Of a stretch of 64,000 bases of DNA, positions 45,379 to 54,851 are shown piece after piece. Below the pieces are notes generated by a model that had not been told where the DNA came from, searched no databases, and worked only from the letters and a program-made list of their open reading frames with translations. Each line of letters starts with the position of its first letter. The first letter of the stretch is position 1. The position numbers and the translations under genes were made by a program. The stretch spans positions 3,906,001-3,970,000 of the forward strand of contig LR590464.1 in assembly GCA_901472455.1 (NCBI GenBank), read 5' to 3'. This DNA is from Leclercia adecarboxylata (GTDB lineage Bacteria > Pseudomonadota > Gammaproteobacteria > Enterobacterales > Enterobacteriaceae).

Positions 45379-46805
45379 TACTTCCCTCCCAGCAGATCGC
45401 GTGCGCCCCAGTGCGGGAAGTGTTTGCGCACCAGCGCGTTCAGCTCCAGTTCAAAGGCGCTGAATTCTGACGGCACCACGCTCGCCTGTTCGTGCGGCTC
45501 GCGCACCATGCCAGCGCCCACGGTAACGTTGGTCAGGCGATCGATAATGATTAAGCCCCCGGTCACCGGGTTGTGCTGATACTGATCCAGCACCAGCGGT
45601 TCGTCGAAAGTGAAATCCACCAGACCAATGCCGTTCAGCGGGAGCGCATCCACGCTATGCTGCGCCAGATTGTTGATATCCACCTGATACTGAATGCCGT
45701 CCACACGGGCGCGGGTCTTCTTACCGGCGATTTTGATATCGTAGCTCTGGCCCGGGGTGAGGGGCTGTTCCGCCATCCACACCACATCAATGGCGGCGCT
45801 TTGCACCGCAGGCAAGGTCTCCTGTGCATCCACCAGCAGGTCGCCACGGCTGATATCGATTTCGTCTTTCAGCACCAGAGTGACGGCTTCGCCTGCCCCG
45901 GCCTCCTGCAGATCGCCATCAAAAGTCACGATGCGGGTAATCGCAGACTCTACGCCTGACGGCAACACTTTTACGCGCTGACCCACCTGGACGCTGCCGG
46001 AGGCAAGGGTGCCGGAGAAGCCGCGGAAATCGAGGTTCGGACGGTTAACGTACTGCACCGGGAAACGCATCGGCTGCGTCTCAACGCTGCGCTGGATCTC
46101 AACCGTCTCTAACACTTCCAGCAGCGTCGGGCCGCTGTACCACGGCATGCTGGCGCTCTGGGAGGCCACGTTATCCCCTTCCAGCGCCGAGAGCGGCACG
46201 AAGCGAATGTCGAGGTTGCCCGGCAGCTGTTCGGCAAAGGTGAGATAGCTTTCGCGGATCTCGTTAAACGTCTCTTCGCTGAAGTTAACCAGGTCCATCT
46301 TATTGACTGCCACCACCAGGTGTTTGATCCCCAGCAAGGTGGAAATAAAGCTGTGACGACGAGTCTGATCCAGCACCCCTTTACGGGCATCCATTAACAG
46401 GATTGCCAGATCGCAGGTTGAGGCACCGGTCGCCATATTACGGGTGTACTGCTCGTGCCCCGGGGTGTCAGCGATGATAAATTTGCGCTTCTCGGTGGAG
46501 AAATAGCGATAGGCCACGTCGATAGTGATGCCCTGCTCGCGCTCCGCCTGCAGGCCATCTACCAGCAGAGCCAGATCGAGCTTCTCGCCCTGGGTGCCGT
46601 GACGTTTGCTGTCGTTATGCAGAGATGAGAGCTGATCTTCATAGATCTGACGGGTATCGTGCAGCAGTCGGCCAATGAGCGTGCTTTTGCCGTCATCAAC
46701 GCTGCCGCAGGTCAGAAAACGCAGCAGGCTTTTATGCTGTTGTGCGTGCAGGTAGGCTTCTACGCCGCCTTCATCCGCAATCTGTTGAGCAATAGTGGTA
46801 TTCAT
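45378..46805 (-). CDS. cysN: Sulfate adenylyltransferase GTPase subunit CysN
   Basis: A complete 475-residue EF-Tu-like GTPase driving ATP sulfurylase. G1 is [19 protein letters not shown]3 [18 protein letters not shown] and G4 VAVNKMDLV. beta-barrel domains II and III make up the C-terminal half. It lies between cysD (9 bp upstream) and cysC (overlap). No frame defects. Confidence 0.96.
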   Translation of the reverse strand: MNTTIAQQIADEGGVEAYLHAQQHKSLLRFLTCGSVDDGKSTLIGRLLHDTRQIYEDQLSSLHNDSKRHGTQGEKLDLALLVDGLQAEREQGITIDVAYRYFSTEKRKFIIADTPGHEQYTRNMATGASTCDLAILLMDARKGVLDQTRRHSFISTLLGIKHLVVAVNKMDLVNFSEETFNEIRESYLTFAEQLPGNLDIRFVPLSALEGDNVASQSASMPWYSGPTLLEVLETVEIQRSVETQPMRFPVQYVNRPNLDFRGFSGTLASGSVQVGQRVKVLPSGVESAITRIVTFDGDLQEAGAGEAVTLVLKDEIDISRGDLLVDAQETLPAVQSAAIDVVWMAEQPLTPGQSYDIKIAGKKTRARVDGIQYQVDINNLAQHSVDALPLNGIGLVDFTFDEPLVLDQYQHNPVTGGLIIIDRLTNVTVGAGMVREPHEQASVVPSEFSAFELELNALVRKHFPHWGARDLLGGK

Positions 46806-46814
46806 GGCGGCTCC

Positions 46815-47723
46815 TTAGAAATAACCCTGACGTTTCTTCAGCTCCATCGAGCCTGCCTGGTCGCGGTCAATCACGCGCCCTTGTCGCTCGCTGGTGGTCG
46901 ACACCAGCATCTCTTCAATGATCTCTGGCAGCGTCTGCGCGCTGGATTCCACCGCGCCGGTCAGCGGCCAGCAGCCGAGGGTACGGAAGCGCACCATCTG
47001 CTTTTTGATCACTTCGCCAGGCTGTAGATCGATACGATCGTCATCCACCATCATCAGCATACCGTCGCGCTCCAGCACCGGACGTTCCGCCGCCAGGTAC
47101 AGAGGCACAATCTCGATATTTTCCAGATAGATGTACTGCCAGATATCCAGCTCGGTCCAGTTAGAGAGCGGGAAGACGCGGATGCTTTCGCCTTTGTTAA
47201 TCTGGCCGTTGTAGTTGTGCCACAGCTCCGGTCGCTGGTTCTTCGGATCCCAGCGATGGAAGCGGTCGCGGAAGGAGTAGATACGCTCCTTGGCACGGGA
47301 TTTCTCTTCATCGCGGCGGGCGCCACCAAAAGCGGCATCAAAGCCGTATTTGTTCAGCGCCTGCTTCAGCCCTTCGGTTTTCATGATGTCGGTGTGTTTC
47401 CCGCTGCCGTGCACGAACGGGTTAATGCCCATCGCCACCCCTTCCGGGTTTTTATGTACCAGCAGTTCACAGCCGTAGGCTTTGGCGGTGCGGTCACGGA
47501 ACTCATACATCTCGCGGAATTTCCAGCCCGTATCCACGTGCAGCAGCGGGAATGGCAGCGTGCCCGGGTAGAAGGCTTTACGCGCCAGGTGGAGCATCAC
47601 GCTGGAGTCTTTCCCGATGGAGTACATCATTACCGGATTAGCGAACTCGGCGGCCACTTCGCGGATAATATGAATACTTTCCGCTTCGAGTTGCCGCAGG
47701 TGAGTCAGTCGTTTTTGGTCCAT
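46815..47723 (-). CDS. cysD: Sulfate adenylyltransferase subunit CysD
   Basis: A complete 302-residue subunit of ATP sulfurylase with the PP-loop [40 protein letters not shown] and [20 protein letters not shown] are typical of the family. Partner of CysN. The siroheme synthase gene lies 9 bp upstream. No frame defects. Confidence 0.96.
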   Translation of the reverse strand: MDQKRLTHLRQLEAESIHIIREVAAEFANPVMMYSIGKDSSVMLHLARKAFYPGTLPFPLLHVDTGWKFREMYEFRDRTAKAYGCELLVHKNPEGVAMGINPFVHGSGKHTDIMKTEGLKQALNKYGFDAAFGGARRDEEKSRAKERIYSFRDRFHRWDPKNQRPELWHNYNGQINKGESIRVFPLSNWTELDIWQYIYLENIEIVPLYLAAERPVLERDGMLMMVDDDRIDLQPGEVIKKQMVRFRTLGCWPLTGAVESSAQTLPEIIEEMLVSTTSERQGRVIDRDQAGSMELKKRQGYF

Positions 47724-47732
47724 AACCGTTCC

Positions 47733-49092
47733 TTAAGCCAAAGTCACTACAGAAGAACCAAAGCCTTCTGTGTCGGTAGTGTGTTGAAACCAGGCGAGCG
47801 TGCTGTGCAGCTGCACCACCTCTCCCACCACAATCAGGGCGGGCATCGGGGCGTCTTTCGCCAGGGTTGCAAGGTGTTGTAATGTGCCGGTCACCACGTG
47901 CTGATCGACGCGCGTGCCGCGAGATATCACCGCCACAGGCGTATTTGCATCGCGCCCGTGGCGAATAAGTTGTTCACTGATTTCCGCTGCCTTCATGGTG
48001 CCCATGTAGATCGCCAGCGTCTGACGGCTTTGCGCCAGATGCGTCCAGTCGAACGGTGTACTGTCGGCCTTGTAGTGGCCGGTGACAAAGGTGACGCTCT
48101 GGGCATAATCCCGGTGCGTCAGCGGAATGCCGGCATAGGCCGTCACTGCGGAGGCCGCCGTGATGCCTGGTACGACCTGGAACGGCACGCCCGCTTCGGC
48201 TGCCGCCTGTAGCTCTTCGCCGCCGCGGCCAAAGATAAACGGATCGCCCCCTTTGAGACGCACCACGGTCTTACCTGCTTTCGCCGCGTCAATCAACATC
48301 TGATTGGTTTCATGCTGCGGCACAGCGTGCTGGCCCGCACGTTTGCCAACGCAGATCTGCTCGGCGTCACGACGAATCAGCTCACGTATGCCATCTGTCA
48401 CCAGATGGTCATAGAACACCACATCCGCATCCTGGAGTACCTGCAGGCCACGCAGCGTCAGTAATCCGGCATCCCCTGGCCCCGCCCCGACGAGAATAAT
48501 CTCGCCACAGGTGCTGCCCGGGTTATCCAGTTCGTCTTCAAGGATTTTTTGTGCCGCCGTCTCATTACCCGCCTGCATCAGGCTGGCAAAGCGGCCGCGA
48601 AACACGCGCTCCCAGAAGCGACGGCGTTCCGCCACGCTGGTCAGGCGGGTTTTCAGATGGTTACGCCAGAAGCCGGCTTTTTCTGCCATCCGGCCCAGGC
48701 TGGTTGGCAGCAGTGCTTTCAATTTTTTCACGCAATACGCGCGCCAGCACAGGGGCTGTGCCGCCGGAGGAGATTGCCACCAGCAGCGGCGAGCGATCGA
48801 CAATCGACGGAAGATAAAGGAGCACAGCGGCTGATCGTCCACCACGTTCACCAGACGGTGACGGGCGTGGGCGGCATCAGAGATGCGCTGGTTGAGCGCC
48901 CGGTTTTCGGTTGCGGCAATCACCAGCACCACATTGTCGATTTGCGCTTCATCAAAGTCCGCTTCAGCAACGACCTGCACGCGCGCGCCTGCCCCGGTGT
49001 AAAAAGGCAATTTTGCGCTCGGCGATTTCGCCCGTGCCGATCACCAGTACCGGACGGTCTTTTACGGCAGCAAATAAAGGAAGGTAATCCAC
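47733..49092 (-). CDS. cysG: Siroheme synthase CysG (trifunctional; three indels)
   Basis: About 452 residues. The N-terminal NAD domain (start GTG at 49092, [21 protein letters not shown]) does precorrin-2 oxidation and ferrochelation. The C-terminal uroporphyrinogen-III methyltransferase has [38 protein letters not shown] and [20 protein letters not shown]. An extra G near 49005 and a base lost near 48813 followed by an extra A near 48723 disturb the N-terminal third; the last two restore the frame. E. coli keeps cysG at nirB; here it heads cysDNC, supplying siroheme for CysI. Confidence 0.92.
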
Positions 49093-49127
49093 AATGCTAC
49101 AACTCGCTAACAACCTGGAATAGTGGG

Positions 49128-49156
49128 ACTATAGGGGGCTGCTCAGAACGAATGAA
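49128..49156 (-). promoter_or_regulatory. Promoter of the cysG-D-N-C operon
   Basis: On the minus strand TTCATT (49156-49151) and TATAGT (49133-49128) are 17 bp apart. The poor -35 fits a CysB-activated promoter. Further upstream, repeated ATTCCA/TTACTC-type motifs (49160-49190) may be CysB half-sites; this is inference. Confidence 0.5.
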
Positions 49157-49335
49157 ATTACGAATTGGAATGAGTAGTTACTCAATGGAATAACGCTTCT
49201 GGGAAAAGCAAATATCAAAAAAGTGCTTAACACGCGTAATTACGGGCATTTAAGAGCAATTCAAATTGTGTAAGCGCGATCACAGTTTCATACTAAGCGC
49301 GTTAAAAATTTTGCTCGATTTTTTAAGGACTCACT

Positions 49336-50388
49336 ATGTTTTCCGCAATGCGCCACCGTATCGCTGCTTTGGCGCTCGGCGTTTGCTTGATCGGAACCGG
49401 TTCAGGCTAAAACGCCCCCTCTGGGTGAGATCGCCGCGATGCAGGCGCGTCATATTGCCACCTTTTTCCCGGGCCGTATGACCGGCACCCCCCGCCGAAA
49501 TGCTCTCCGCTGACTATGTGCGCCAGCAGTTCGCTGAAATGGGGTTACCAGAGCGATATCCGCACCTTCCAGAGCCGCTATATCTATACCTCACGTAACC
49601 AGAGCAAAAACTGGCACAACGTGACTGGCAGCACCGTGATTGCTGCCCACGAAGGTAAAGCCGAACAACAAATTATTATCCTGGCGCATCTGGATACGTA
49701 TGCGCCGATGAGCGACAGCGATGCCGATAACAATCTCGGCGGCCTGACGTTACAGGGTATCGATGATAATGCTGCGGGTGTCGGGGTGATGCTGGAGCTG
49801 GCCGATAAGCTGAAAGATATTCAAACGCAGTACAGCATCCGCTTTTATCGCCACCAGCGGCGAAGAAGAGGGACGCCTCGGCGCCGAGAAACGTACTCAA
49901 CCGCATGAGCCAGGCCGAGAAGAAAAATACCCTGCTGGTGATTAAACCTCGATAACTTAATCGTGGGCGATAAACTCTATTTTAACAGCGGAAAAACCAC
50001 CCCTGCCCCGGTGCGTAAATTGACCCGCGACCGCGCGCTGGCGATTGCCCGCGCCCACGGGATTTTTGCCGCGACCAACCCGGGAGGTAACGCCGCGTAC
50101 CCGAAAGGCACCGGATGCTGTAATGACGGTGAAGTTTTCGATAAAGCCGGGATCCCGGTGCTGTATGTTGAAGCCACTAACTGGTCATTGGGTAAGAAAG
50201 ACGGTTATCAGCAGCGGGCAAAATCAAAAGCCTTCCCGCAGGGTTCAAGCTGGCATAACGTCAGGCTGGATAATCTGCAGCATATCGACGAGGCCCTCCC
50301 GCAGCGGATTGAACACCGCAGCCGGGACGTGGTGCGCATTATGCTGCCACTGGTGAAGGAACTGGCGAAAGCGGGGAAAAAAGCCTGA
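49336..50388 (+). CDS. iap: Alkaline phosphatase isozyme conversion aminopeptidase Iap (frame broken)
   Basis: A roughly 345-residue periplasmic M28 zinc aminopeptidase. Signal peptide at the ATG (MFSAMRHRIAALALGVCLIG). Metal motifs are AHLDTYAPMSDSDADNNLGG and IDDNAAGVGVMLELADKLKD; the catalytic Glu pair lies in FIATSGEEEGRLGAENVL, which must be read across a frame break near 49855. Other breaks are near 49410, 49490, 49545 and 49950. It matches E. coli Iap, the classical neighbour of the CRISPR locus. Confidence 0.88.
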
Positions 50389-50457
50389 TAAAGTGCATCA
50401 CCCAAACGGTGCCTGGGCATTTTTCTGTTTTATTTTTATACGGGGTAAGATTAGTCG

Positions 50458-50486
50458 TGGGTTATCCCCGCTAAGGCGGGGAAGAC
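50458..50486 (-). CRISPR. Single degenerate type I-E CRISPR repeat (vestige)
   Basis: The 29-nt stretch at 50458-50486, with GTTATCCCCGCT and GGCGGGGAA, matches the reverse complement of the E. coli I-E repeat at about 22 of 29 positions, including both GC-stem arms. It lies 70 bp after iap, exactly where the E. coli array ends. No second repeat follows at the 61-bp spacing and there are no cas genes. It may be the leftover terminal repeat of a deleted array. It could also simply be a GC hairpin. Confidence 0.5.
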
Positions 50487-50489
50487 GAT

Positions 50490-50956
50490 TTATCGGCTGA
50501 ACTTACCCCTGTCCCACCCTTCTCCGCGAGCGGTGAGGTCTATAGATGGCGAAACGGCGATCCCTTCTGCATCATAAAAAAATGCAGTCGACATGAAGTC
50601 ATATACAGTACCGTAAACAGTAAACGAGACGTTATTGCCGATACCGTCCACTTTTTGCGCGCGAGGTGTTCGCAGTTAGCGTAGGGAGCGATATGCTGTT
50701 TTTCAAGTGCCACCAGCGGATCGCCCTCCAACTTGCTCGCTAAAAAATAGCGATACACCTCACCGGTAGTCATGTTTGAGTCTTTATATTGTGTGATGTA
50801 GAGCCAGGTGCGGGGTGTAAGCTGGCGCACTTCGTAGAGCTGATCCCGCACTGTTATGCGCTGGACATGCTGGAAATAACAATAAATAGCGATCACCAGG
50901 GCCATTAGAATTGTGGCGATCCAGTGCAAGACCTTAAAGTTGGTGCTGTTTAACAT
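50490..50956 (-). CDS. Putative immunity protein for the toxin-44 effector (one deletion)
   Basis: One N-terminal membrane helix (VLHWIATILMALVIAIYCYF) is followed by a soluble domain. The raw frame ends at 50540 in a basic, implausible tail. Restoring one A in the run at 50652-50656 gives KKVDGIGNNVSFTVYGTVYD and a stop at 50490, about 155 residues. Its ATG overlaps the end of the toxin gene by 23 bp, the usual coupling of toxin and immunity genes. No family recognised; the role is inferred from position and membrane topology. Confidence 0.6.
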
Positions 50957-51326
50957 AGTCTATGCCTTGCTTAATCCAAAACTGATCGTGTGGGTCATCC
51001 CCGAACGGCGGCCCCTGCAAGAAATTCCCCCATGCTGGCTCAGATGTTTTTGCAACCCCCTGGGCCGCGCCAGCGGCTGTATGTAAAATTTCGGCAGGGA
51101 TACCCACTGCATAGCCAACCGCCCCGTAATGGAAATTACCGTAGTTTTCCCACGCCTTATTTTTCTGTTTGTAATCCCACGGCCCGCGGTTTCTTACGCG
51201 CTGATAAAACCAGATATAGGTTAATGGCGTGGTCATGTTTTGAACTTCGCGTCGGGCGCGAGCCTGTTTGATATGATCTTTCAGTATTTCCAGACCACGG
51301 GGCGGGTAAATCGGTATACAAGCCAT
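50934..51326 (-). CDS. Bacterial toxin-44 domain effector
   Basis: A 130-residue protein. IWFYQRVRNRGPWDYKQ, then YGNFHYGAVGYAVGIPAEIL, AAGAAQGVAKTSEPAWGNF and GDDPHDQFWIKQGIDYVKQH follow the conserved order of the polymorphic toxin type 44 family, normally the C-terminal toxin tip of larger effectors. Here it is a short stand-alone protein with an unrelated 35-residue N-terminus. It faces away from an hcp gene 202 bp off and is followed by an overlapping membrane-protein gene, the probable immunity factor. It is most likely delivered by Hcp of a T6SS encoded elsewhere; the biochemical activity is unknown to me. Confidence 0.75.
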   Translation of the reverse strand: MACIPIYPPRGLEILKDHIKQARARREVQNMTTPLTYIWFYQRVRNRGPWDYKQKNKAWENYGNFHYGAVGYAVGIPAEILHTAAGAAQGVAKTSEPAWGNFLQGPPFGDDPHDQFWIKQGIDYVKQHQL

Positions 51327-51528
51327 ATTGATATTCCCTTTGTGAAAAGGGAAAAATTAAACGCCTGGAAGGCGCGGCGTACTGTCCGGGATCAACTCTA
51401 CTTATTATTCTTTTTATACTATAAATCAATTTGTTATAGCTAATAATGGCCGTCACAAATAACACAATTTGTATCACACCCTTTCGCTTTTTATCAGTTA
51501 ATGAGCGTTTCACAAAAAGGAGTTTAAA

Positions 51529-52020
51529 ATGCCCATTCCTGCTTATTTATGGCTCAAAGACGACGGCGGCGCGCACATTAAGGGATCTGTTGATGTAAAG
51601 AATCGAGAGGGGAGCATTGAGGTGCTTTCTTTTAGTCACGGTCTCTTAGTACCAACCGATAACAACACCGGCAAAATAACAGGCACGCGCGTACATGCGC
51701 CGCTCGTCATTGAAAAAGAGTTTGATAGCTCCAGCCCGTATCTCTACAAGGCGGTAAGCACCGGTCAGACCCTTAAAAGCGCAGAGATCAAATGGTACAA
51801 GATCAACGACGCGGGCCAGGAAGTGGAGTATTTCAACATGCTTCTTGAAAATGTCCGTATCGTGAGCATCACCCCTGTAATGCAAAACTGCAAAGAGCCA
51901 GCGCATGCGATACATAATCATAATGAGGGTATTCAATTGCGCTATGAAAAAATAACCTGGCGTTATTGTGATGGTAACATTCAGCACTCAGACGCGTGGA
52001 ACGAGCGTGTAACAGCATAA
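51529..52020 (+). CDS. hcp: Type VI secretion tube protein Hcp
   Basis: A complete 163-residue Hcp1-family protein: MPIPAYLWLKDDGGAHIKGS, VLSFSHGLLVPTDNNTGKIT, RVHAPLVIEKEFDSSSPYLY and YFNMLLENVRIVSITPVM are the family landmarks, with C-terminal LRYEKITWRYCDGNI. Hexameric rings form the T6SS inner tube and carry small effectors in the lumen. No other T6SS gene is in the window, so it is an orphan that must work with an apparatus elsewhere. Its companion is the divergent toxin-44 gene. Ribosome site AAAGGAG. Confidence 0.92.
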   Translation: MPIPAYLWLKDDGGAHIKGSVDVKNREGSIEVLSFSHGLLVPTDNNTGKITGTRVHAPLVIEKEFDSSSPYLYKAVSTGQTLKSAEIKWYKINDAGQEVEYFNMLLENVRIVSITPVMQNCKEPAHAIHNHNEGIQLRYEKITWRYCDGNIQHSDAWNERVTA

Positions 52021-52043
52021 AAAAAGGGCGGTTAATCCGCCCC
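52019..52043. terminator. Bidirectional terminator after hcp
   Basis: GGGCGG-TTAAT-CCGCCC with seven A on the left and T-rich sequence on the right. On the minus strand the stop codon of the small gene lies inside the loop. Confidence 0.75.
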
Positions 52044-52219
52044 TAAATCTTTTTTTTGCGCCAGCTGACACGCACCCTTTGTTTGCCAGTACGCCGCCTC
52101 TCCTCGATGGAAACAAAAGCCCGATCGCCTGGCACTGGCTCTCAGCTTTATGCGGGCTGGTGCGGAGAAGACAATAATTCCTGAGCCACCAGACAGCAGC
52201 CATAGAAAATTAACATCAT
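52032..52219 (-). CDS. Small Cys-rich hypothetical protein (two insertions assumed)
   Basis: If one extra C at 52154-52156 and one at 52120-52122 (coding-strand runs) are removed, a 62-residue frame appears: MMLIFYGCCLVAQELLSSPH followed by QPHKAESQCQAIGFCFHRGE and YWQTKGACQLAQKKDLGAD. It ends in the loop of a terminator and is convergent with hcp. The short hydrophobic start with cysteines could be a lipoprotein-like signal. I know no homologue. It may be an accessory of the Hcp island, or not a gene. Confidence 0.4.
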
Positions 52220-52339
52220 TTAATTAAATAAATCTGCCTGAAAATAACCGAAGTGGAGAATTAATGCTTAACGTTAATTACATTGAGTAACTTTTAGATT
52301 TAAACAGACTTAGAAAAGTTATTTTCTATTAACTTGCAA

Positions 52340-52369
52340 TAAAAAGCCCTTGCCTGGCAGCAAGGGCTA
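52340..52369 (-). terminator. Terminator of cysJIH
   Basis: On the minus strand AGCCCTTG-CTGCCAGG-CAAGGGCT is followed by TTTTT, just after the cysH stop. Confidence 0.88.
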
Positions 52370-52385
52370 GAGAGAAACACGTCAA

Positions 52386-53121
52386 TTACCCTTCGTGCAA
52401 TCCACACTCGCGCTTGAGGCCAAAGAAGCGGGTCTCTTCTTCCGCCATGCCCGGCTCCCATTTGCGGGTGGTGTGGGTATCACCAACCGACAGATAGCCC
52501 TGATCCCACAGGGGATGGTATTTCAGGCCATGCTGTTGCAGGTACTGATAAACGGTCCGGTTGTCCCAGTCGATAATCGGCAGCACTTTGAACACGCCGC
52601 GCTGGATCGCCAGCACCGGTAAACTCGCCCGGCTTCCTGACTGATCGCGGCGCAACCCGGCGAACCAGGTTTTTGCGTTAAGATCAGAGAGCGCCCGGTT
52701 CATCGGCTCGACCTTGTTGATCGCATTATATTTCTCAATGCCTTCCACGCCCTGCTCCCACAGCTTGCCATAGCGTGCTTCCTGCCAGGCAGCGCTCTGT
52801 TCGGCGCGGTAGACTTTGAGGTTCAGCTTGAGCTTGTCCGTCAGCTCATCAATAAACTGATAGGTTTCCGGGAACAGGTAGCCGGTGTCGGTGAGGATCA
52901 CCGGAATGTCCGGACGGATCTTATTCACCAGATGCAAACTGACCGCCGCCTGGATACCAAAGCTCGAGGAGAGCACATATTCACCAGGCAGGTTTTCCAG
53001 CGCCCAGGCGACACGCCCTTCCGCGTCCAGCTTTTCCAGCTGAGCATTGGTTTTCGGCCAGCGCCAGAATGCGCTCGACTTTTGGCTGCTCGTTAAGGGC
53101 GTTTAGATCGAGTACGGACAT
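52386..53121 (-). CDS. cysH: Phosphoadenosine phosphosulfate reductase CysH (one insertion)
   Basis: A 244-residue enzyme reducing PAPS to sulfite with thioredoxin or glutaredoxin. The PP-loop-like [17 protein letters not shown], substrate region [20 protein letters not shown] and the C-terminal catalytic KRECGLHEG are present. The start [18 protein letters not shown] at 53121. An extra A near 53057 breaks the frame at [12 protein letters not shown]. Last gene of cysJIH. Confidence 0.93.
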
Positions 53122-53136
53122 AATTACCTCTCGTAG

Positions 53137-54851
53137 TTACTCCCAGAAATCCCTTGCGGGATCGAGCACCGGGCGAATGATGCCCGCACGCACCGTAAAG
53201 TCACCGAAGCCTTCACCCCGCTTCGCGCTCTTTCGCCCAGCGCCCGACCAACTCGTCGATCGAAACCAGAATCTCTGATTCCGTTATTGTTCTCGCGATA
53301 CATACGTGGAATGCGCGTCCCGCTGCGATTCCCGCCCAGGTGCAGGTTGTAACGCCCTGGCGCTTTGCCCACCAGACCCAGCTCCGCCCAGCATCGCGCG
53401 CCACAGCCGTTCGGGCAACCAGTAACGCGCATAACGATATGCTCGTCAGGAATGCCGTGTTTTTCCAGCACCGCTTCCACTTTGTCGGTGAACGACGGCA
53501 GGAAGCGCTCGGCTTCGGCCATCGCCAGCGGACAGGTCGGGAAAGAGACACAGGCCATCGAGTTTTCACGCTGCGGTTTTACTGCGTCCATCAGGGCATG
53601 ATCCCGCGCCAGCTTCTCGATCTTCGCTTTCTGGCTTTCCGGCACGCCGGCAATGATCAGGTTCTGGTTGGCGGTGATACGAAACTCGCCCTGGTGGATC
53701 TTCGCAATTTCCAGCAGGCCAGTTTTCAGCGGGCGACCCGGATAATCCAGGATACGACCGTTTTCAATAAACAGCGTCAGGTGCCATTTATCGTCGATAC
53801 CTTTTACCCAGCCAATACGATCGCCGCGACCGGTGAATTCGTACGGGCGGATCGGCTCAAACTTGATGCCTGCGCGACGCTCCACTTCCGCTTTAAAGGT
53901 CTCAACGCCCACGCGCTCCAGCGTGTATTTGGTTTTCGCGTTTTTACGATCGGTACGGTTGCCCCAGTCGCGCTGGGTGGTCACTACCGCTTCGGCCACC
54001 GCCAGGGTGTGTTCCAGCGGCAGATAACCAAACTCGCTCGCGGTACGGGCGTAGGTGTTCTTGTTACCGTGTTCGATAGAGAGACCGCCGCCAACCAGCA
54101 GGTTAAAGCCCACCAGCTTGCCGTTCTCGGCAATTGCCACGAAATTCATGTCGTTGGCATGCAGATCGATATCGTTCTGCGGCGGGATCACCACCGTGGT
54201 TTTGAACTTACGCGGCAGATAGGTCTGGCCGAGGATCGGCTCTTCGTCAGTTGTCGCGACCTTTTCCTGATCCAGCCAGATCTCGGCATAGGCGCGGGTA
54301 CGCGGCAGCAGATGCTCGGAGATCTTCTTCGCCCACTCGTAAGCTTCGGCATGCAGTTCGGACTCATACGGGTTCGACGTACAGAGCACGTTACGGTTCA
54401 TGTCGTTGGCGGTCGCTAAGGCGTCCAGCCCAACGGAGTGCAGCATCTGGTGTACCGGCTTCACGTTCTTCTTCAGAATGCCGTGGAACTGGAAGGTCTG
54501 ACGGTTGGTCAGACGGATGCTGCCGTAAATAGTGTTGTCATGGGCGAACTTGTCGATCGCCTGCCACTGTTTGGTGGTGATGATGCCACCCGGCAGACGG
54601 CAGCGCAGCAGCATCGCATGACGCGGCTCCAGCTTCTGTTCAGCACGTTCGGCGCGAATATCGCGATCGTCCTGCTGGTACATGCCGTGGAAACGGATCA
54701 GCAGGAAGTTGTCGCCTTTGAAACCGCCGGTCAGACCGTCATTTAAATCTTCGGCAATGGTGCCACGCAGATAGTTGCTTTCAACCTTCATGCGCTCGGC
54801 ATCAGACAGTTTGCCTTCGACCACCAGAGGGCCAGGATGTTTTTCGCTCAT
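53137..54851 (-). CDS. cysI: Sulfite reductase hemoprotein CysI (indels near the 3' end)
   Basis: A 570-residue siroheme-[4Fe-4S] subunit making sulfide. Cluster cysteines are in [20 protein letters not shown] and [15 protein letters not shown]. In the second motif one base is missing and one added (about 53391-53403), so the raw translation shows GCGARCWAE. Two further extra bases near 53287 and 53218 break the frame before the end [15 protein letters not shown]. The ATG is coupled to the cysJ stop (TAATG). Confidence 0.94.

Noticed and set aside
50517-50545. Second, inverted CRISPR-like repeat (TTCTCCGCG...AGCGGTGAGG)
   Set aside because: Poor match once gaps are disallowed, and it falls within the corrected immunity-protein coding sequence.
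53340-54419. 359-codon plus-strand frame
   Set aside because: Antisense shadow of cysI, which is unambiguous in the other direction.
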